Positions 11,985 through 23,593 of a stretch of 64,000 bases of DNA are shown in pieces (position 1 is the first letter of the stretch; each line of letters opens with the position of its first letter). The DNA comes from Lonicera japonica (lineage: Eukaryota; Streptophyta; Magnoliopsida; Dipsacales; Caprifoliaceae). The notes beneath the pieces are model-generated. The model did no database searches, was not told where the DNA came from, and worked only from the letters and a program-made list of their open reading frames with translations. Made by a program: the position numbers and the translations under genes. The DNA lies in the NCBI GenBank assembly GCA_021464415.1, contig CM038471.1, positions 30,973,234-31,037,233 of the forward strand. The letters run 5' to 3'.

Positions 11985-12655
11985 AAGCAAAGCTTTGAAC
12001 AAAACTTGCCTTAGCAAGTGATATTTGCCTTTAATAGATAAAAGGTCTTAGTAAACTGTCTTGCTGAGTAAGGTCTTAAGTAAATAATGCCTTGACAAAT
12101 AAAATGTCTTAACAATGGCTTTGCCAAGCAAGGTCTTAATAAGATTTTCTATTTGAAAAACAAAGCTCTTAATAAAATCTTACCTTCTAAAGAAATGGCT
12201 TAGCCTCGTCGAGCAAGGCTTTAAATAAAATTTAACTTTAACACGTCTCATTGGACTATCTTGCCGAGTAAGGTCTTTAAGTAAAATTTTCTTTTTGAGA
12301 GAAAAGACTTAATTAATTGTCTTGTTGAACAAAGTTTTAACAAGATTTGCCTTTAAAGATAAAGGTCTTAAATAAAATTTGCCTTTGCAAAGAAATGTCT
12401 TAATGATTGCCTTGCTGAGCAAGGTTTTAAGTAAATTTGCCATTAATAAATAAAGGTTTTAATGGACTGCCTTGCCGAGCAAGGTTTTTAAGTGAAATTT
12501 GCCTTTAATAAATAAAGGTCTTAATTAATCGCCTTCTCGAGCAAGGTCTTAAGTAAAATTTGCCTTTACAAAAAAGGTCTTAATAAGATTTATCTTTAAA
12601 ATATAAAGGTCTTAAATAAAATTTGCCTTTAATAAATAAAGTTATCAATAATCAA
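11985..12655. repeat. Degenerate minisatellite in the gypsy 3' region
   Basis: About ten diverged units of roughly 60-63 bases built on GCCTTGCCGAGCAAGGT, TTAAGTAAAATTTGCC and AATAAATAAAGGTCTT. Each unit contains a small inverted repeat (CCTTGC...GCAAGG). Tandem arrays in the hypervariable 3' region are a known trait of Tat-lineage elements. Confidence 0.85.
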
Positions 12656-12698
12656 TTATTCAAAAGAAGCATTCGTTTTATTAATCATAATCAACTAT

Positions 12699-13945
12699 TC
12701 AAAGGCATCCGCATCTCGGATTTACAATCAGTGATAATAACTCCTTAGGTTGGTACGTTCCATGGGTTAGGCCGTTAGGGATTGGTCGGCGATCCATGTC
12801 TTGCAAAATAATAGGAACTGGTCCCACTGGCCAAGGTGACCACCTAGGGAACCTCTCAATTTTGTTCGACTTTTGCATGATTAAGTTGGACAGTTGTGCT
12901 AAGCGTCTTTTGCAGTAACAATTCTCCGGCCTTAAACTCCCTCGACTTCGCGTGGGCCTTGTATTGCTTTGCCTGGGCATTGAAATAATTCGCCAAATGA
13001 ATTGTGGCTGCGTCAGTTTTAGATTCGGCAAAGTCTAAAGCCTTTTATAAGGTTTTCATCATTATTTTTGGCCTCAACTTGGGCTGTCCTTAGAGTGGAT
13101 AAACCAACCTCTATGGGAATGATAGCCTCAATTCTATAGGTGAGGGAGTAATGTGTATCGCCTATTGATTCGGTAGGGAGTTGTTCGTAATGCACAAAGT
13201 ACAGAGGGCAGCTCTTGCACCCATCTCCTTTTTTGTTTTCCAATCTGTTTTAAGCCATCCAGAATGAGTTTGTTTGATGCTTTGGTTATCCCATTGCCCT
13301 AGGGGTATAAGACACTAGAGAAATATCATTTGATCCTGTACGAGTTGCAAAATTCCTCGATCTTTTAATTTTTGAATTGAGTTCCATTATCAAAGACAAG
13401 CGCTCATGGTTGGAATACCAAACTGGGTTATAATATTCTTCTAAAGAAAGGTCTTAATATTTGAGTCTGCAATATTTGCTAGGGGAACCGCCTCCACCAA
13501 TTTCGTAAAATAATCGACGTCAACGATAAGGAATTTCTTGTTTCCTGGCCTCCGAGGAAATGGACCCACAATATCCAAGCCCCATATAGCGAACGACCAA
13601 GGGCTGACGATAGAGTGTAGAGTTGTTGCAGGTTGATGGACAATGGTGGAATGTTTTTGGCACTTATCATACTTTTTCACGTACTCTACCACGTTTTTTT
13701 GTATATACGACCACTAATAACTTTAGCCTTAGCCCTATGGGCTAATGATCGGCTACCTGTGTGGCTTTCATAGCTTCTTTTGTACAGCTCATAGAGAATG
13801 TTCTGAACCAACTTTTGATGTACACACCTAAGATAGGGCTTAAAGAAGGACCTCTTGTACAATTTATGTTATGAAAAAAGCCAATATCTGCTTGCCTGAG
13901 CTCGAACTTTATAGGCTTCGACACTGTTTCTTGGTGACCATCCAT
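12699..13945 (-). pseudogene. Integrase region of gypsy pol
   Basis: The central part (13441-13692) shows YVKKYDKCQKHS (last part of the zinc-binding HHCC region), WGLDIVGPFPRR and FLIVDVDYFTKLVEAVPLA, the standard Ty3/gypsy integrase core around the first catalytic Asp. Next come a piece with THYSLTYRIEAIIPIEVGL (13019-13243) and the C-terminal domain (12699-13031, e.g. LQDMDRRPIPN). The frame changes between pieces and stops separate them. It would insert element cDNA into the genome; here it is dead. Confidence 0.85.
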
Positions 13946-13959
13946 TCCTTAAGTAATTG

Positions 13960-14660
13960 ATAATTGGCTCCATCCAATTGACACCAAAGTCTGCTTCAAT
14001 GTTACACATGATCGGCTGCCCTTCGGTCTCGATACTCAGATTAGGTAAGTACTCAACCTTAATAGCCCGTTTTAACTTTGAATCCAAACCAGAAGCCAAA
14101 GTTGCTTAGGCATGCACGAGAAAATTGTTGGTCCTAGGGAACCTCTCAATGTATGTTGACCTACATTATTTCATCAGTTTCTGAGCCATTCTTATATTAA
14201 GCCCCCATTCGCTTATGTTTAGCAGCGTACTTTTCGGTTAGCTAGTTGGAGACTAACTGAGAGTTGCAATGGATTTTCAGGTCTTGAACCCCAAGCTTTT
14301 TGGCTTTTTGCATTAGAAGAATTAGCGCTTCATATTCGGCCTCGTTGTTGGAAGCACTGAACCTTAGCTCTATTGCTTGTTCAATTATAGCCTTTTTGAG
14401 AGTTTTGAAGACTATTTTCGGTGGCTAGTGATGATCCATCGATGTAGAGTGACTAGGAACTTGGGTTGTTTGGATTTTTTTGCTATTGGTGGCTTTTGGG
14501 CCAATTCGGAGTGTTTGACTTCTCCCATATTAATGTTTTCATCCCGCCCCCTAACTCGGACAGGTAATTGGTTGCCTAGGTCAGCTTTAGCAGTTTTCGT
14601 AAACTCGCAATAAAATCAGCCAAGATCTGGCTCTTGATAGCCGTTCTAGCCTTTTAGGCT
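13960..14660 (-). pseudogene. RNase H region of gypsy pol
   Basis: Lies between RT and integrase. Short frames resemble the plant gypsy RNase H and linker, for example LGVKDLKIHCNSQLVSN and VEYLPNLSIETEGQP. Several stops. The assignment rests mainly on position and these motifs. Confidence 0.6.
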
Positions 14661-14893
14661 CATACTCGAAATATAATCGGCCAAGCTTGACCTACTAGTA
14701 AGCATTTTGATTCGGATGGGCGTCAAATTAGTGCCTTAACTTCCTTTATACTATGATTAATGCTAGTACAAGTTTTTCTAAATACAAATAATTTAATTCG
14801 GGCCCTTTTAAACATTACTATTGTAATACACGAACTTTTGAATCTTTCCATGCTATCTGATTAGGGCAAAACTTATTGCCCGATTAGAGGAAG

Positions 14894-15850
14894 CTAAGTA
14901 CATACATATATATAACTGTTCAGGGATGGACAGTTCATATATTGATTTAGCTCGCTCAGAGCTTTATCATATTTATCGGTAAATACAAGTTCTTTAGTTT
15001 TTTTAAGCGCTACAAATAGAGGCATACATATATTAAAACATTTGAAAATAAAGCGGTTTAAGGCAGCAACCATGCCCGTGAGTTTTTGTAATTTTTTTAG
15101 GTTGGTTAGCCTTCTAAATATCAAGAATAGCTCGTATCTTCTCCGGATTGGCCTCTAACCCCCAGTGATTAACCATGAAATTCAAAAATTTCCCTGAACT
15201 GATTCTAAAAATGCACTTTGCAGCGTTGAACTTCATCTGATAGTGTTTGAGGATCTCAAAAGTTTTTCCCAAGACCCGTATATTATCTGCAGCTACCTTG
15301 TTCTTAGCCAGCATGTCATCGACGTATACCTCCATCAATTTCTATATTTCGGCCTTAAACATCTTTGTCAACAATCTTTGGTAAGTGGCCCCGGTATTCT
15401 TCAACCTAAACAACATAACTTTATAATAGTAGAGACCCGTGGTTGTAATGAACGTCGTGTATTTCTGATCCAGTTCTAACACTAGAATCTTATGGTACCC
15501 CGAGTATACATCTAAGAAGTTCAATCCCTTGTGGCCAGCTGTCGAATCCAACAACTGATCTATCCTCGATGGCGGGAAACTGTGTTTTGGGCAGGCTTTA
15601 TTCAAATTCGTAAAATCTATGCAAACCCTCCACTTACGGTTTTTCTTTCGGACTATTACTGGGTTTAATATCCATTCCAAAAATTATGTTTATTGGATCG
15701 CCCCGATCTGAAGTAATTTCTAAATTTTTTCCTTAACTGCCCTTGCCTTCTTGGGAGCCAAACGATGAGGCTTTTATTGCACCTGTTTGAAGCTCGGGCT
15801 AATATGCAGTTTATAACACATGACCTTCGCTGGTATCCCCGGTATATCAT
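14894..15850 (-). pseudogene. Reverse transcriptase region of gypsy pol
   Basis: Reads KWRVCIDFTNLNKACPKHSF and FLDVYSGYHKI (first catalytic Asp), then FRLKNTGATYQRLLTKMF, and after a frame change MMEVYVDDMLAKNK with the YVDD catalytic pair. The connection region (LGLEANPEKIRAI-like) and the start of RNase H follow at 14894-15124. It copies element RNA to cDNA. Frame breaks near 15340 and 15115 make it non-functional as one protein. Confidence 0.9.
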
Positions 15851-16389
15851 AAGGCTCTCAAGCGAAAATATCGATATTATTTTTAAGGAACTCAGCCAAA
15901 CTGTGTCTCTCCTCAGAGATCAGACTACTACCCAACAAAAAATACTTCTCATTATCTTCGGTACCCTTTACGCTAGGGACTTGAATGAGCTCTTCAAAGA
16001 CCATTTCCTCTTATCGCCCTTTGGCTCGACCGTCTATGGGGCGACCGTTATTTGATTGCTATTGTTCGGACTCCTTGCCCTTTCCTTTATTCAAGGACTT
16101 GGGCTCATCTTTGTTTTCTTCCATCGGTTTATCTACTAAGTTCACTTGCTCAACCTTTTTAACCTCCTTCTTTTTAGAAAGAGATCCACGGACCGTCAAG
16201 TTAAAACAATACCGGGCATCTTCCTGTTTGCCGCTTTTAACTACCACATCCTTCGGGGAAAGGGAACTTCGATTTTTTATGGAAAGGGGATGCTACAGCC
16301 TTCACTTCACCCACTTAATTTCTCCCGAAAATGGCATTATAGGGAGAATCAATGTTCATGATGTAAAAATTCATATTGGTGACCATTTT

Positions 16390-16602
16390 TCACACTTTCA
16401 CGGGCACACTTATAGTGCAGATCATCCAGACCGCATCCCCGTTGAAGCTGTATATCAGAGCATCGATCAATCTTATATTTTTACTTGGAATGTACCGCCG
16501 TAACTGATTGTAGGCATTGAGGTACATGACCTCTGACGAACTAGCAGGATCCACTAAAACCCTCTTCATATCATAATTACATATGTTTACCATTAGCACC
16601 AA
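16390..16602 (-). pseudogene. Aspartic protease region of gypsy element
   Basis: VLVDPASSSEVMYLNAYNQL matches the retropepsin active-site region, usually D-x-G-S-S in this lineage. Here the Gly is Ala (DPASS), likely inactivating. Lies between gag and RT as expected. Confidence 0.75.
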
Positions 16603-16819
16603 AGTATCGTTATGGGGTACATGAACTCTTTCTAAATCCTACCGAAAGTTCGTGCAAAAGATTATTTTCTGTCGTTCTTCAGAGGGGCCATCATTGTTAA
16701 AACCTCATGAATTGGGTGGGCTTGTGCCTAAAGCTGAGCCCTGGCTAGCCTTGCCCAAAGAAAATTCCTTGTTGCCTCGAATTTATCTATAACCCCATGG
16801 ATTGCTTTAATGACTCCAA

Positions 16820-18959
16820 CTACTTGCTTGTTGGATTGGACGATGGCCACTTGCTCTTTGGCCTCCTTTCCTTTATTATTTTCTGCTCCACTAACATCTC
16901 CAGGAATTGCTTCAAAGTCTTGCAGTTTTCAGTTCTATGTTTGTGGTCTTTGTGATAGGAGCAAATGAGGGTAGCATATCTTGCATTTGGGTCATCAGCC
17001 ATTGACTTTGGCCATTTGAAAAACTATTCTCCGTTGATCTCAAACATTATTTTATGTATAGGCTTATTGAATATCATGTTGACCCCCTTGAATGCATTGA
17101 GTTTCTTCTCCTCATCTTGACCTTCCTTTTGATTATTTTTCCTCGACCTGTTTTTTTGCCGGTCATCATTCCCGTTCATATCCCTTTTAAAGCTGAACTT
17201 GTTCGTGGCCTTATCATCAGTTTCTGTCCTCGAAAATCCATCCACTCTTATTAATAAATCATCAAAGGTTTTAGGAGGTCTCCTTGTAAATCATTATAAA
17301 TGCCATTGCTATCTCATGGCAAACCGAACTTTAACGTGCCGACAACGCTTTCAGGTTGTAATCTGGAGTCTCTTAAAACAATTCCGAGTATCTTTAGGAA
17401 TACTCCCTCAACAACTCTCCCTGCTTTTTCTTTGAGTGGGTAAGGGCTTTAGTAGGGGTGGCAAAACAAATTAACCCACTGAGTTACCGAACGATCCGAT
17501 CTGTTTAGAGCGATTTTTTTAAAGCCGGTTTGGTTATGGATTTATAAATAAAATCGTCAGGGTTCGATTTTAGTTTCGATTTTTCTCTTCTAAAAACTGC
17601 CTCGAATATATATATATATATAGTATCTATAAAAATAGTTATTTTATATAAAAATATATGTTGATTGTGTTTCTAGATTTAATGTGTTTGTTGGCCAATG
17701 TTTATTTAATTGGATACTACCTAATTTTTGAAGAATGGCTACTTTTGTTTGAAATTGTTGTTATCCAGTTTTTCAAATAATGGTTATTCAGGGCGGGGTG
17801 GGGCGACCCAACCAATCTGTTTGTAATTTGTATATTCGGGGGCGGTGTAATTTGGATTCGATTAACCGTAAGTTAACCTGGGGCAGTTTTGATTTAAAAA
17901 AAATCGTGACAATTTCAGTGCGGGTTCAGTTTGGGACAAAAAATGTAGTTCGGTTTTGAATTTAAGCAAAATGGCCCTGAAACAGCCCTGTTGCCACTCT
18001 GCTATTGGTTATAAATCAGGCCGTGAACTGCTCAGCCAACTCTCAAAAATTATTAATCTTTGCATTGGCAACTTATCGAACCATTTAACTGTTGTGTCTC
18101 CCCAATTGGCTGGAAACATTCAGCACATCAAGGACTCTTTATTTCTCCAGTACACCATCACCTGTTTGTTGTATCTAACAGGATTTGCTGGGTCTAAACG
18201 CTCATCACAGATGTTGAATTTAGGTTGCATGAACTTCTTGGGCGGAGGAGCATCCTGAATACATTGAGTAAAAGGACACTCGTGGTCCTCCCCCAAAGCC
18301 TTTCTTGCCAACTTGGTGGTGGATTTTCCATCTTACTTTTTATCGGCAATAGTGGAGTATATCATTTTTCTTAAGTCCTGCTCAACCAAGTTCTTTGAGA
18401 GAGTTTCTGTTTTCGTGGTTGTGTGGGTCGGTCTGCCTCCCAGTTGCTCGAAGACACTAGGATGAGTAGCAGGTGTTGGAGCGGTATAACACTGCCTATT
18501 AACATGAACCCTCAAATGTCGTTCCTCGGCCACCTTTTACTTACCCTTATCACGAGATGTCAATTCAACCTCGTTAGGAACATTTTCCTCTCAAGTAGAG
18601 GATATATGGGACCTGTTCATGACTGCTTCTCTGGTAGGTTCTCGAGTGGCATTCGCTGCAATTTGCTCTCTGAGCATCTCTAGCAACATTTCCTTTTCCA
18701 TTCTCAATCTCGTGACTTCCTTTTGTTAACTGGGGGAGCTAAACTCTTTATCTCCGTACTTCGGGTCGTAGGGTGAGGTGGAATGGGTTGGGTTTTGAGA
18801 GTGGCCCAAGTCACGGCTTGGGCTCCTGGATCTACAAGGGTGGTGAGCCATGGCTCTACTAGAAGTGGGATTCAGGTTCTGTACGGTGTTTAGGTCGACA
18901 ATAGGGATAATATTAGGGTTGTTGGTCTCGCCAACTTGTTGGCTTCTTGTGTGCACCAT
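16820..18959 (-). pseudogene. gag of the gypsy element, split by an insertion
   Basis: A start like other plant gypsy gags (MVHTRSQQVG, ATG at 18959) leads into a Ser/Pro/His-rich N-terminus. The capsid region is at 18120-18311 (CIQDAPPPKKFMQPKF, NPVRYNKQVMVYW). The second half lies at 17005-17440 (KEKAGRVVEGVF). The end (16820-17002) has the CSYHKDHKHRTENC zinc-binding motif typical of Tat gag. A DNA-transposon-like insertion (17453-18004) divides it, and there are several stops. Confidence 0.8.
17453..18004. mobile_element. hAT-like non-autonomous element inside gag
   Basis: Left end TAGGGGTGGCAA; right end TTGCCACTCTGCTA, an imperfect inverted match. The interior shows the C/G-rich GGTTCGGTTT-style repeats common in plant hAT MITEs. 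Flanking gag resumes on both sides. I see no matching 8-bp target duplication (GGCTTTAG versus TTGGTTAT), so the borders may be slightly off. Confidence 0.5.
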
Positions 18960-19115
18960 TTTTCCATATATTAGTATGGAGATATGAACCAAAATGACCA
19001 AAAGAAGAACCTCTAATGAAAGCAAAAATACTGTAAAATTACTTGTAGAGAGAAAATGAATCTGATTATTAAAAAAACATGATTTTCGTAGTTGGTTCTC
19101 ATAGACGGTGCCAAT

Positions 19116-19651
19116 TGTAGAAGGTACAAATTTGACCAAGCTCAACAGAAAGACGAGATTTGTTTGTGGGGTAGGTTCCTCCGGTGGCTGTTCTTCCTAA
19201 TCCGCCAATTCGTCATCCCTGGTATTTGTGTTAGTGTTCTTCGCTTCGCTCTAATGGCCTTTATAAAATAATTATAGTAACGAGGGTTTTCTTTTAGAAA
19301 GGAGCATGTATGGGAATGGGTATAGGGTAATAAAAATTAGAATCCCCGTAATGTGGGTTTTCCCCTCCTATTTATATGTATATGATAGGATTATATTAGG
19401 GTTTTAGATGTTAAAATTACTATAAAGGTAAACTTGATCACTATTCCAAGATTCCAAGTGTCCGTAACTTTGTTCACACTAACCAAAGTGGTTATTTCCC
19501 ATTGTCTATTCTCTACCTCAGCTGCTGCGTGTTTGTAGTCCGACCACTGATGAACGGTTCACAATATCGTGATCCAATAAACTTAATGATGAGGATTGAT
19601 TGGCCAGAGGACAATTCTCACAATGTCCATGCCCAAAATTCACCTCCTACA
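19116..19651 (-). repeat. 5' LTR of the gypsy element
   Basis: Begins TGTAGAAGG and ends CCTCCTACA on the plus strand. The primer-binding region abuts it at 19095-19115 (minus strand ATTGGCACCGTCTATGAG). Confidence 0.85.
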
Positions 19652-20036
19652 GTATTAAATTATTCTATTTGATCAAAATCAAATTTTGTCTTAATTGTTT
19701 CCTTTTTGAAAAATCAAATTCTTCTAGCATCAAATTTGATTATATTCAAAGTTCTTAATACATCCGTTGCTAACTCTTCAAATTCTTATGTCTTCTTTTA
19801 TTCTACTCTAAATTCTTAATAATAACGATGTTATCATATTAATTTAGGTTTACACTCTACTTATTTTAGTTCTTTACTTTACCAACTATATTACATCTCT
19901 TACAATAATCCTAATTTATTTCAACTACAATTTTAATTCGCAAACTTATATATACACACATAAGCCATATCAAAAAACATAAGATATATTACCAGCTTCT
20001 TGAGATATACACGGTTTGGTCTCTCTCTTTGTACAA

Positions 20037-20079
<43 letters not shown>

Positions 20080-20416
20080 TGTTGGTGGATCTTACGTTTT
20101 TCATTTGCATTCTTATGGCATCAAATTTGATTCACTTAAAATTCCTAATTCTTACGATGGTATCATATTAATTTTGTTTTAAACCCTACTCTACTCAAAT
20201 GTATTATTGTTGTTGTTGTCGTCGTCGTCGTCTTTTCTAGTAAATAAACTTTAAATATTTGCAATTTGTGACCCGTTTTTAATCTTGGGCTACAGAATAA
20301 ACTAATACTTTAAATATATATTATAATAACAAATATCTTTCTCTTACGAGATTTAAATATGTATTATTTGTTATTATCTATATCTCTTATTTGCAATAAT
20401 ATATACTATATATGAT
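19652..20416. other. AT-rich spacer with trinucleotide repeats
   Basis: No gene seen. Contains a (TTA)n run at about 20038-20076 and a TTG/TCG run near 20207-20234. Confidence 0.6.
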
Positions 20417-20421
20417 GGAAC

Positions 20422-20675
20422 TGTTAGAATATTCTCCATGTTTTCCTCCTCCCATGTTTTCCTCTTTGTTCCCCTCTCCCTATTTTCCTCCCCTTTTCTC
20501 TCCTTCCTTTCCTCCCTGTTTTTTAGGTTGTCTTATAATTTGTTTTCCCTTTGTATCACTATATATTTGTTAGTCTTGTATTGTAAAGAGATGGAGTGAT
20601 TGTAACAATGTAACCCCTTGTGGATTTCTTGCTCATTAATATAATTTCTCTATTTCAATGTTGTATAATTTATCA
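20422..20675 (+). repeat. 5' LTR of the small LTR element
   Basis: 254 bases, TG...CA ends. Contains TATATTTG, CATTAATATAA and a pyrimidine-rich CCCCTCTCCC block near the start. Confidence 0.92.
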
Positions 20676-20889
20676 TGGTATCAGAGGATGTAAGATCCTT
20701 ACACCTTTCCGATCATCGGCGGGCGATGTATATCGTCGTCCGCCGGACCTTCAAACCAACCGCGCTACCGCCACCCTCCACAACCGCGCAGTCCACCACC
20801 GTCTCAGCTTCCGGAGGTGGAGGCCCCGCTTCCTCCTATCAGCCAACAACCTCTCTCTAAATCCACCGAACAAAAAGCACCGCCGCACC

Positions 20890-21069
20890 GCTTTCGTCCT
20901 CACCTATGCCCGCGTCATCACCAACAAGCAGATCAATTCACCCAACACCGCCGCACTCTGCCTCTTCTTCCACGACTGCCTCGTCGAAGGCTGCGACGTT
21001 TTCGTCCTCATCTCCTCCACCGCCTTCGCCAAGGCCGAGCTAGACACTGACATCAACCTCTCCCTCTGA
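20890..21069 (+). pseudogene. Captured class III peroxidase exon fragment
   Basis: The frame reads RVITNKQINSPNTAALCLFF, then HDCLVEGCDVFVLISSTAFA and KAELDTDINLSL, then a stop. This is the distal-haem region of plant secretory peroxidases (family pattern LRLFFHDCFVxGCDASVL), with the catalytic His in FFHDC and nearby Cys and Asp residues. LRLFFHDCF is changed to LCLFFHDCL, which loses the Arg that family members carry, and GCDAS to GCDVF. Only part of one exon is present. Its GC content is far above its surroundings, as expected for a recently copied coding piece. It lies between the LTRs, in the same direction. Confidence 0.85.
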
Positions 21070-21400
21070 AAACTAGCCACTTTAATATATATATATATAT
21101 TCAATCTTTTCAATTTAATTTTTCCGCAGCCTTTCGCCGCACGACAAAGTATTCAGATTCAATTTCTTGTTACTGTTATACGTACTGCTCGCGTATTCAG
21201 ATCAAGTTTTTATTTCCTCCGAAAATTCTACACCGGACCTCGCCGTTCCGTCGGCTCCCGTCATCGCCGTTCCGTCGGCTCCTGTTATTTTCGTTACCGC
21301 CGTTCCGTCTGCCCCCCACCGCCGTTCCGCTGTTTGGTAGCTTCCTCACCTCTTCAAACTCAAGTTGGTCTCTTCATACCCCCTTGAGTTTGAGGGGGGG

Positions 21401-21653
21401 TGTTAGAATATTCTCCATGTTTTCCTCCTCCCATGTTTTCCTCTTTGTTCCCCTCTCCCTATTTTCCTCCCCTTTTCTCTCCTTATTTTTCTCCATGTTT
21501 TTAGGTTGTCTTATAATTTGTTTTCCCTTTGTATCACTATATATTTGTTAGTCTTGTATTGTAAAGAGATGGAGTGATTGTAACAATGTAACCCCTTGTG
21601 GATTTCTTGCTCATTAATATAATTTCTCTATTTCAATGTTGTATAATTTATCA
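21401..21653 (+). repeat. 3' LTR of the small LTR element
   Basis: 253 bases. Differs from the 5' LTR mainly in the CTCCTT...CTCC stretch near 21481-21500. Confidence 0.92.
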
Positions 21654-21888
21654 GGAACTACCTATATCTTATACTATAAATATATATTATTGTTATTACC
21701 ACCTTTCTTGTTATATTTAAGACGTTGATGGATTTTTCCTTATGTTGTTTTTCTTTATGTTTAATACTATTGATTCTGCAGTTTCCCTATAACTTATAAC
21801 TCTTATTGTTGTTTTTTGCTTTTGTATGGGTTGATTCATTTGAAATTATTCTTATTTTAACACAATTCCTTATGTTTTCATTGAAGCA

Positions 21889-22867
21889 ATGGCACAACAA
21901 ATAAGGTTAGTTAATTCTTTGAAGGCGAATGACAGGTACTGGACTATTAAAGCCATAGTACTATGACAAGGAATGGTGGAGAAATTCAATAATGGAACAA
22001 GAAAGATTAAAAAAAAATGATTTTGATGGACAAAAAGGTTAGCAAACAAACCATTTGGAACTTATAAATATAATATATCTCCTATTAAGTTGATCTTATA
22101 ATTTTCTCAGGATTCAAAAGTTCAATGTCGTATATACGATCAAGCGATTGAAAAGTTTGCTGAGATACTTCTATATAATAAGATGTATATTGTTTCCAAT
22201 GGTGAACCAAACAAAAACTTCATGAGTATCCATCTTTATAATGATGTTAAAAAGGCTAAAATAAATATCGAAACCAAATTAAAGACATTTACAGGAGTTC
22301 AAAATAAAGAAAGACCAAAATATGATTTATGTAAGAATTGTGCCAATGCAGTGGTAGGAGAAGTAAAATGCTCAACATGTGAAAACACAACTAAAGTTCT
22401 TTCTAGGTAAACCATCATATATATAAATGTTATAATTAACACATCGATTTTTTATGATAATCTTTTTTTAAAATGTAGATATCTTCTAAAACTTGGCATT
22501 GTTGATCACGAAGAGAGTGCTACCATGACACTGTTTGAAGAACAAGCAACTCCATTCATTGGGTATCATGTTTCTGACTATATAGAATCTATGCTAAGAA
22601 TTAAATTACAAATGAATTGATTTACTCAAACGGTAGTTTCTTAATGCTATTTGAAAAGTTATATCATCTTTTTTGTTGATACATGAAATATGTAAAGCTG
22701 ATATGTACAAAAAGTTGAGTTCCTATGATCACAAAGAATACAAATTCTTGATAAATCTTTCACAAAGTAGTAAATCTAATGTTGCAAACATATCATTAAT
22801 TACAGAAGCATATGAATATAAATATATAGAGAAAGACGAAAAGTTGCATGTAAATACACTACATTAA
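21889..22867 (+). pseudogene. RPA70-like single-strand DNA-binding protein, broken
   Basis: Resembles the large subunit of replication protein A as found in plant nuclear genes and Helitron transposons. Exons I infer: from MAQQIRLVNSLKANDRYW (21889), then 22111-22409 (DSKVQCRIYDQAIEKFAEIL, VSNGEPNKN), 22479-22620 (RYLLKLGIVDHEESATMTLF) and 22680-22867 (KADMYKKLSSYDHKEYKFLI). The zinc-ribbon of the C-terminal OB fold shows CKNCANAVVGEVKCSTC. The first exon has an early stop (IVL then TAG), and the N-terminal and first DNA-binding domains are missing or short. It could be a Helitron-carried copy, but I see no Helitron helicase or ends. Confidence 0.65.
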
Positions 22868-23593
22868 TGACCTTTGTCAAACACTAAAACTCCGTGCTCG
22901 TATTTAATATATAGTGTATATATAAATATATAGAGTTAAGAGTAGTGCCCACAAACTAGCGAATTGTACAAACTTTTTATGCGAACCGTTCCAACAATTA
23001 AAAGAAATACGAAAAAAGCATTAAATGTGTGACTCCGTTTTATTTCTCAAAATATGTAAATATCAAAACTTAACACTTAATTTCGGCAGACAAAGTATTT
23101 TTCATCACAGATAACACAGCATAATGAACTCATATTCTGAAACAAATATCACAAACTTTCATCACAAATAACATAAAAGAATGAATTTATATTGGGAAAC
23201 AAATTTTACAAACTTCAAAATGAACACTTCGATCATGTACATGTACCACTTTGCATTTGTTGCAAAATGAAAAAAACAACATTCCAAATGAAAATTTACC
23301 AGCGACTAATTACCTAAAGGCTACAATTTAGGAGTAACTTGCCACCTAAATTTCTAAGGCTACTGCACAACAAGTGTTCAACATTATTCTAATTACAGAC
23401 GCGCTGCCATTGTTTTGCAGCTACACCCTAATACTCGAAAACATTCAATATCACAAATGTATATATACAAATGCACTCGACGTTTCTTCTCTCATCATGT
23501 CTTAAGAGAGAGAACAGAGACTGTTATAGATACAACACTTCTATTGAATACCTTCACCTAACTAACACGACATAATCAGGAAATTGACAACTT
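22868..23593. other. Spacer before CBP60 copy 2
   Basis: No gene. 22882-23070 is related to sequence just past the other edge of copy 2 (28950-29120) and to 6630-6720: an AT-rich dispersed repeat. 23071-23593 is probably the 3' flank of CBP60 copy 2; its partner would lie left of the window. Confidence 0.5.

Larger units (their letters stand above)
7333..19651 (-). mobile_element. Ty3/gypsy LTR retrotransposon, Tat/Retand type, decayed
   Basis: LTRs at 7333-7881 (3' LTR) and 19116-19651 (5' LTR) start TGTGG/TGTAG and end CCACA/CTACA. Flanks are GTATA and GTATT, probably a worn 5-bp target duplication. The primer-binding region next to the 5' LTR reads ATTGGCACCGTCTATGAG on the minus strand. 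The order on the minus strand is gag, protease, RT, RNase H, integrase, then a 3' region with a minisatellite and an extra ORF in antisense. This layout is known for the Tat lineage (Retand, Grande, Ogre). LTRs differ by several indels and coding regions hold many stops, so the copy is old. Confidence 0.9.
20422..21653 (+). mobile_element. Small non-autonomous LTR retrotransposon with captured gene piece
   Basis: LTR 1 is 20422-20675 and LTR 2 is 21401-21653. They are nearly identical, starting TGTTAGAATATTC and ending TTTATCA. GGAAC flanks both ends (20417-20421, 21654-21658) as a perfect 5-bp target duplication. Directly after LTR 1 is TGGTATCAGAG (20676-20686), the classic initiator-tRNA-Met primer-binding site. 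Before LTR 2 is the purine run GAGGGGGGG. The interior, only about 725 bases, has no gag or pol but holds peroxidase-like sequence and GC-rich repeats (GCCGTTCCGTC). The near-identical LTRs mean a recent insertion that used proteins from another element. Confidence 0.92.

Noticed and set aside
15765..16503. Plus-strand ORFs of up to 172 codons in the gypsy pol/protease region
   Set aside because: They lie opposite RT and protease and have no recognisable content; shadows of pol.
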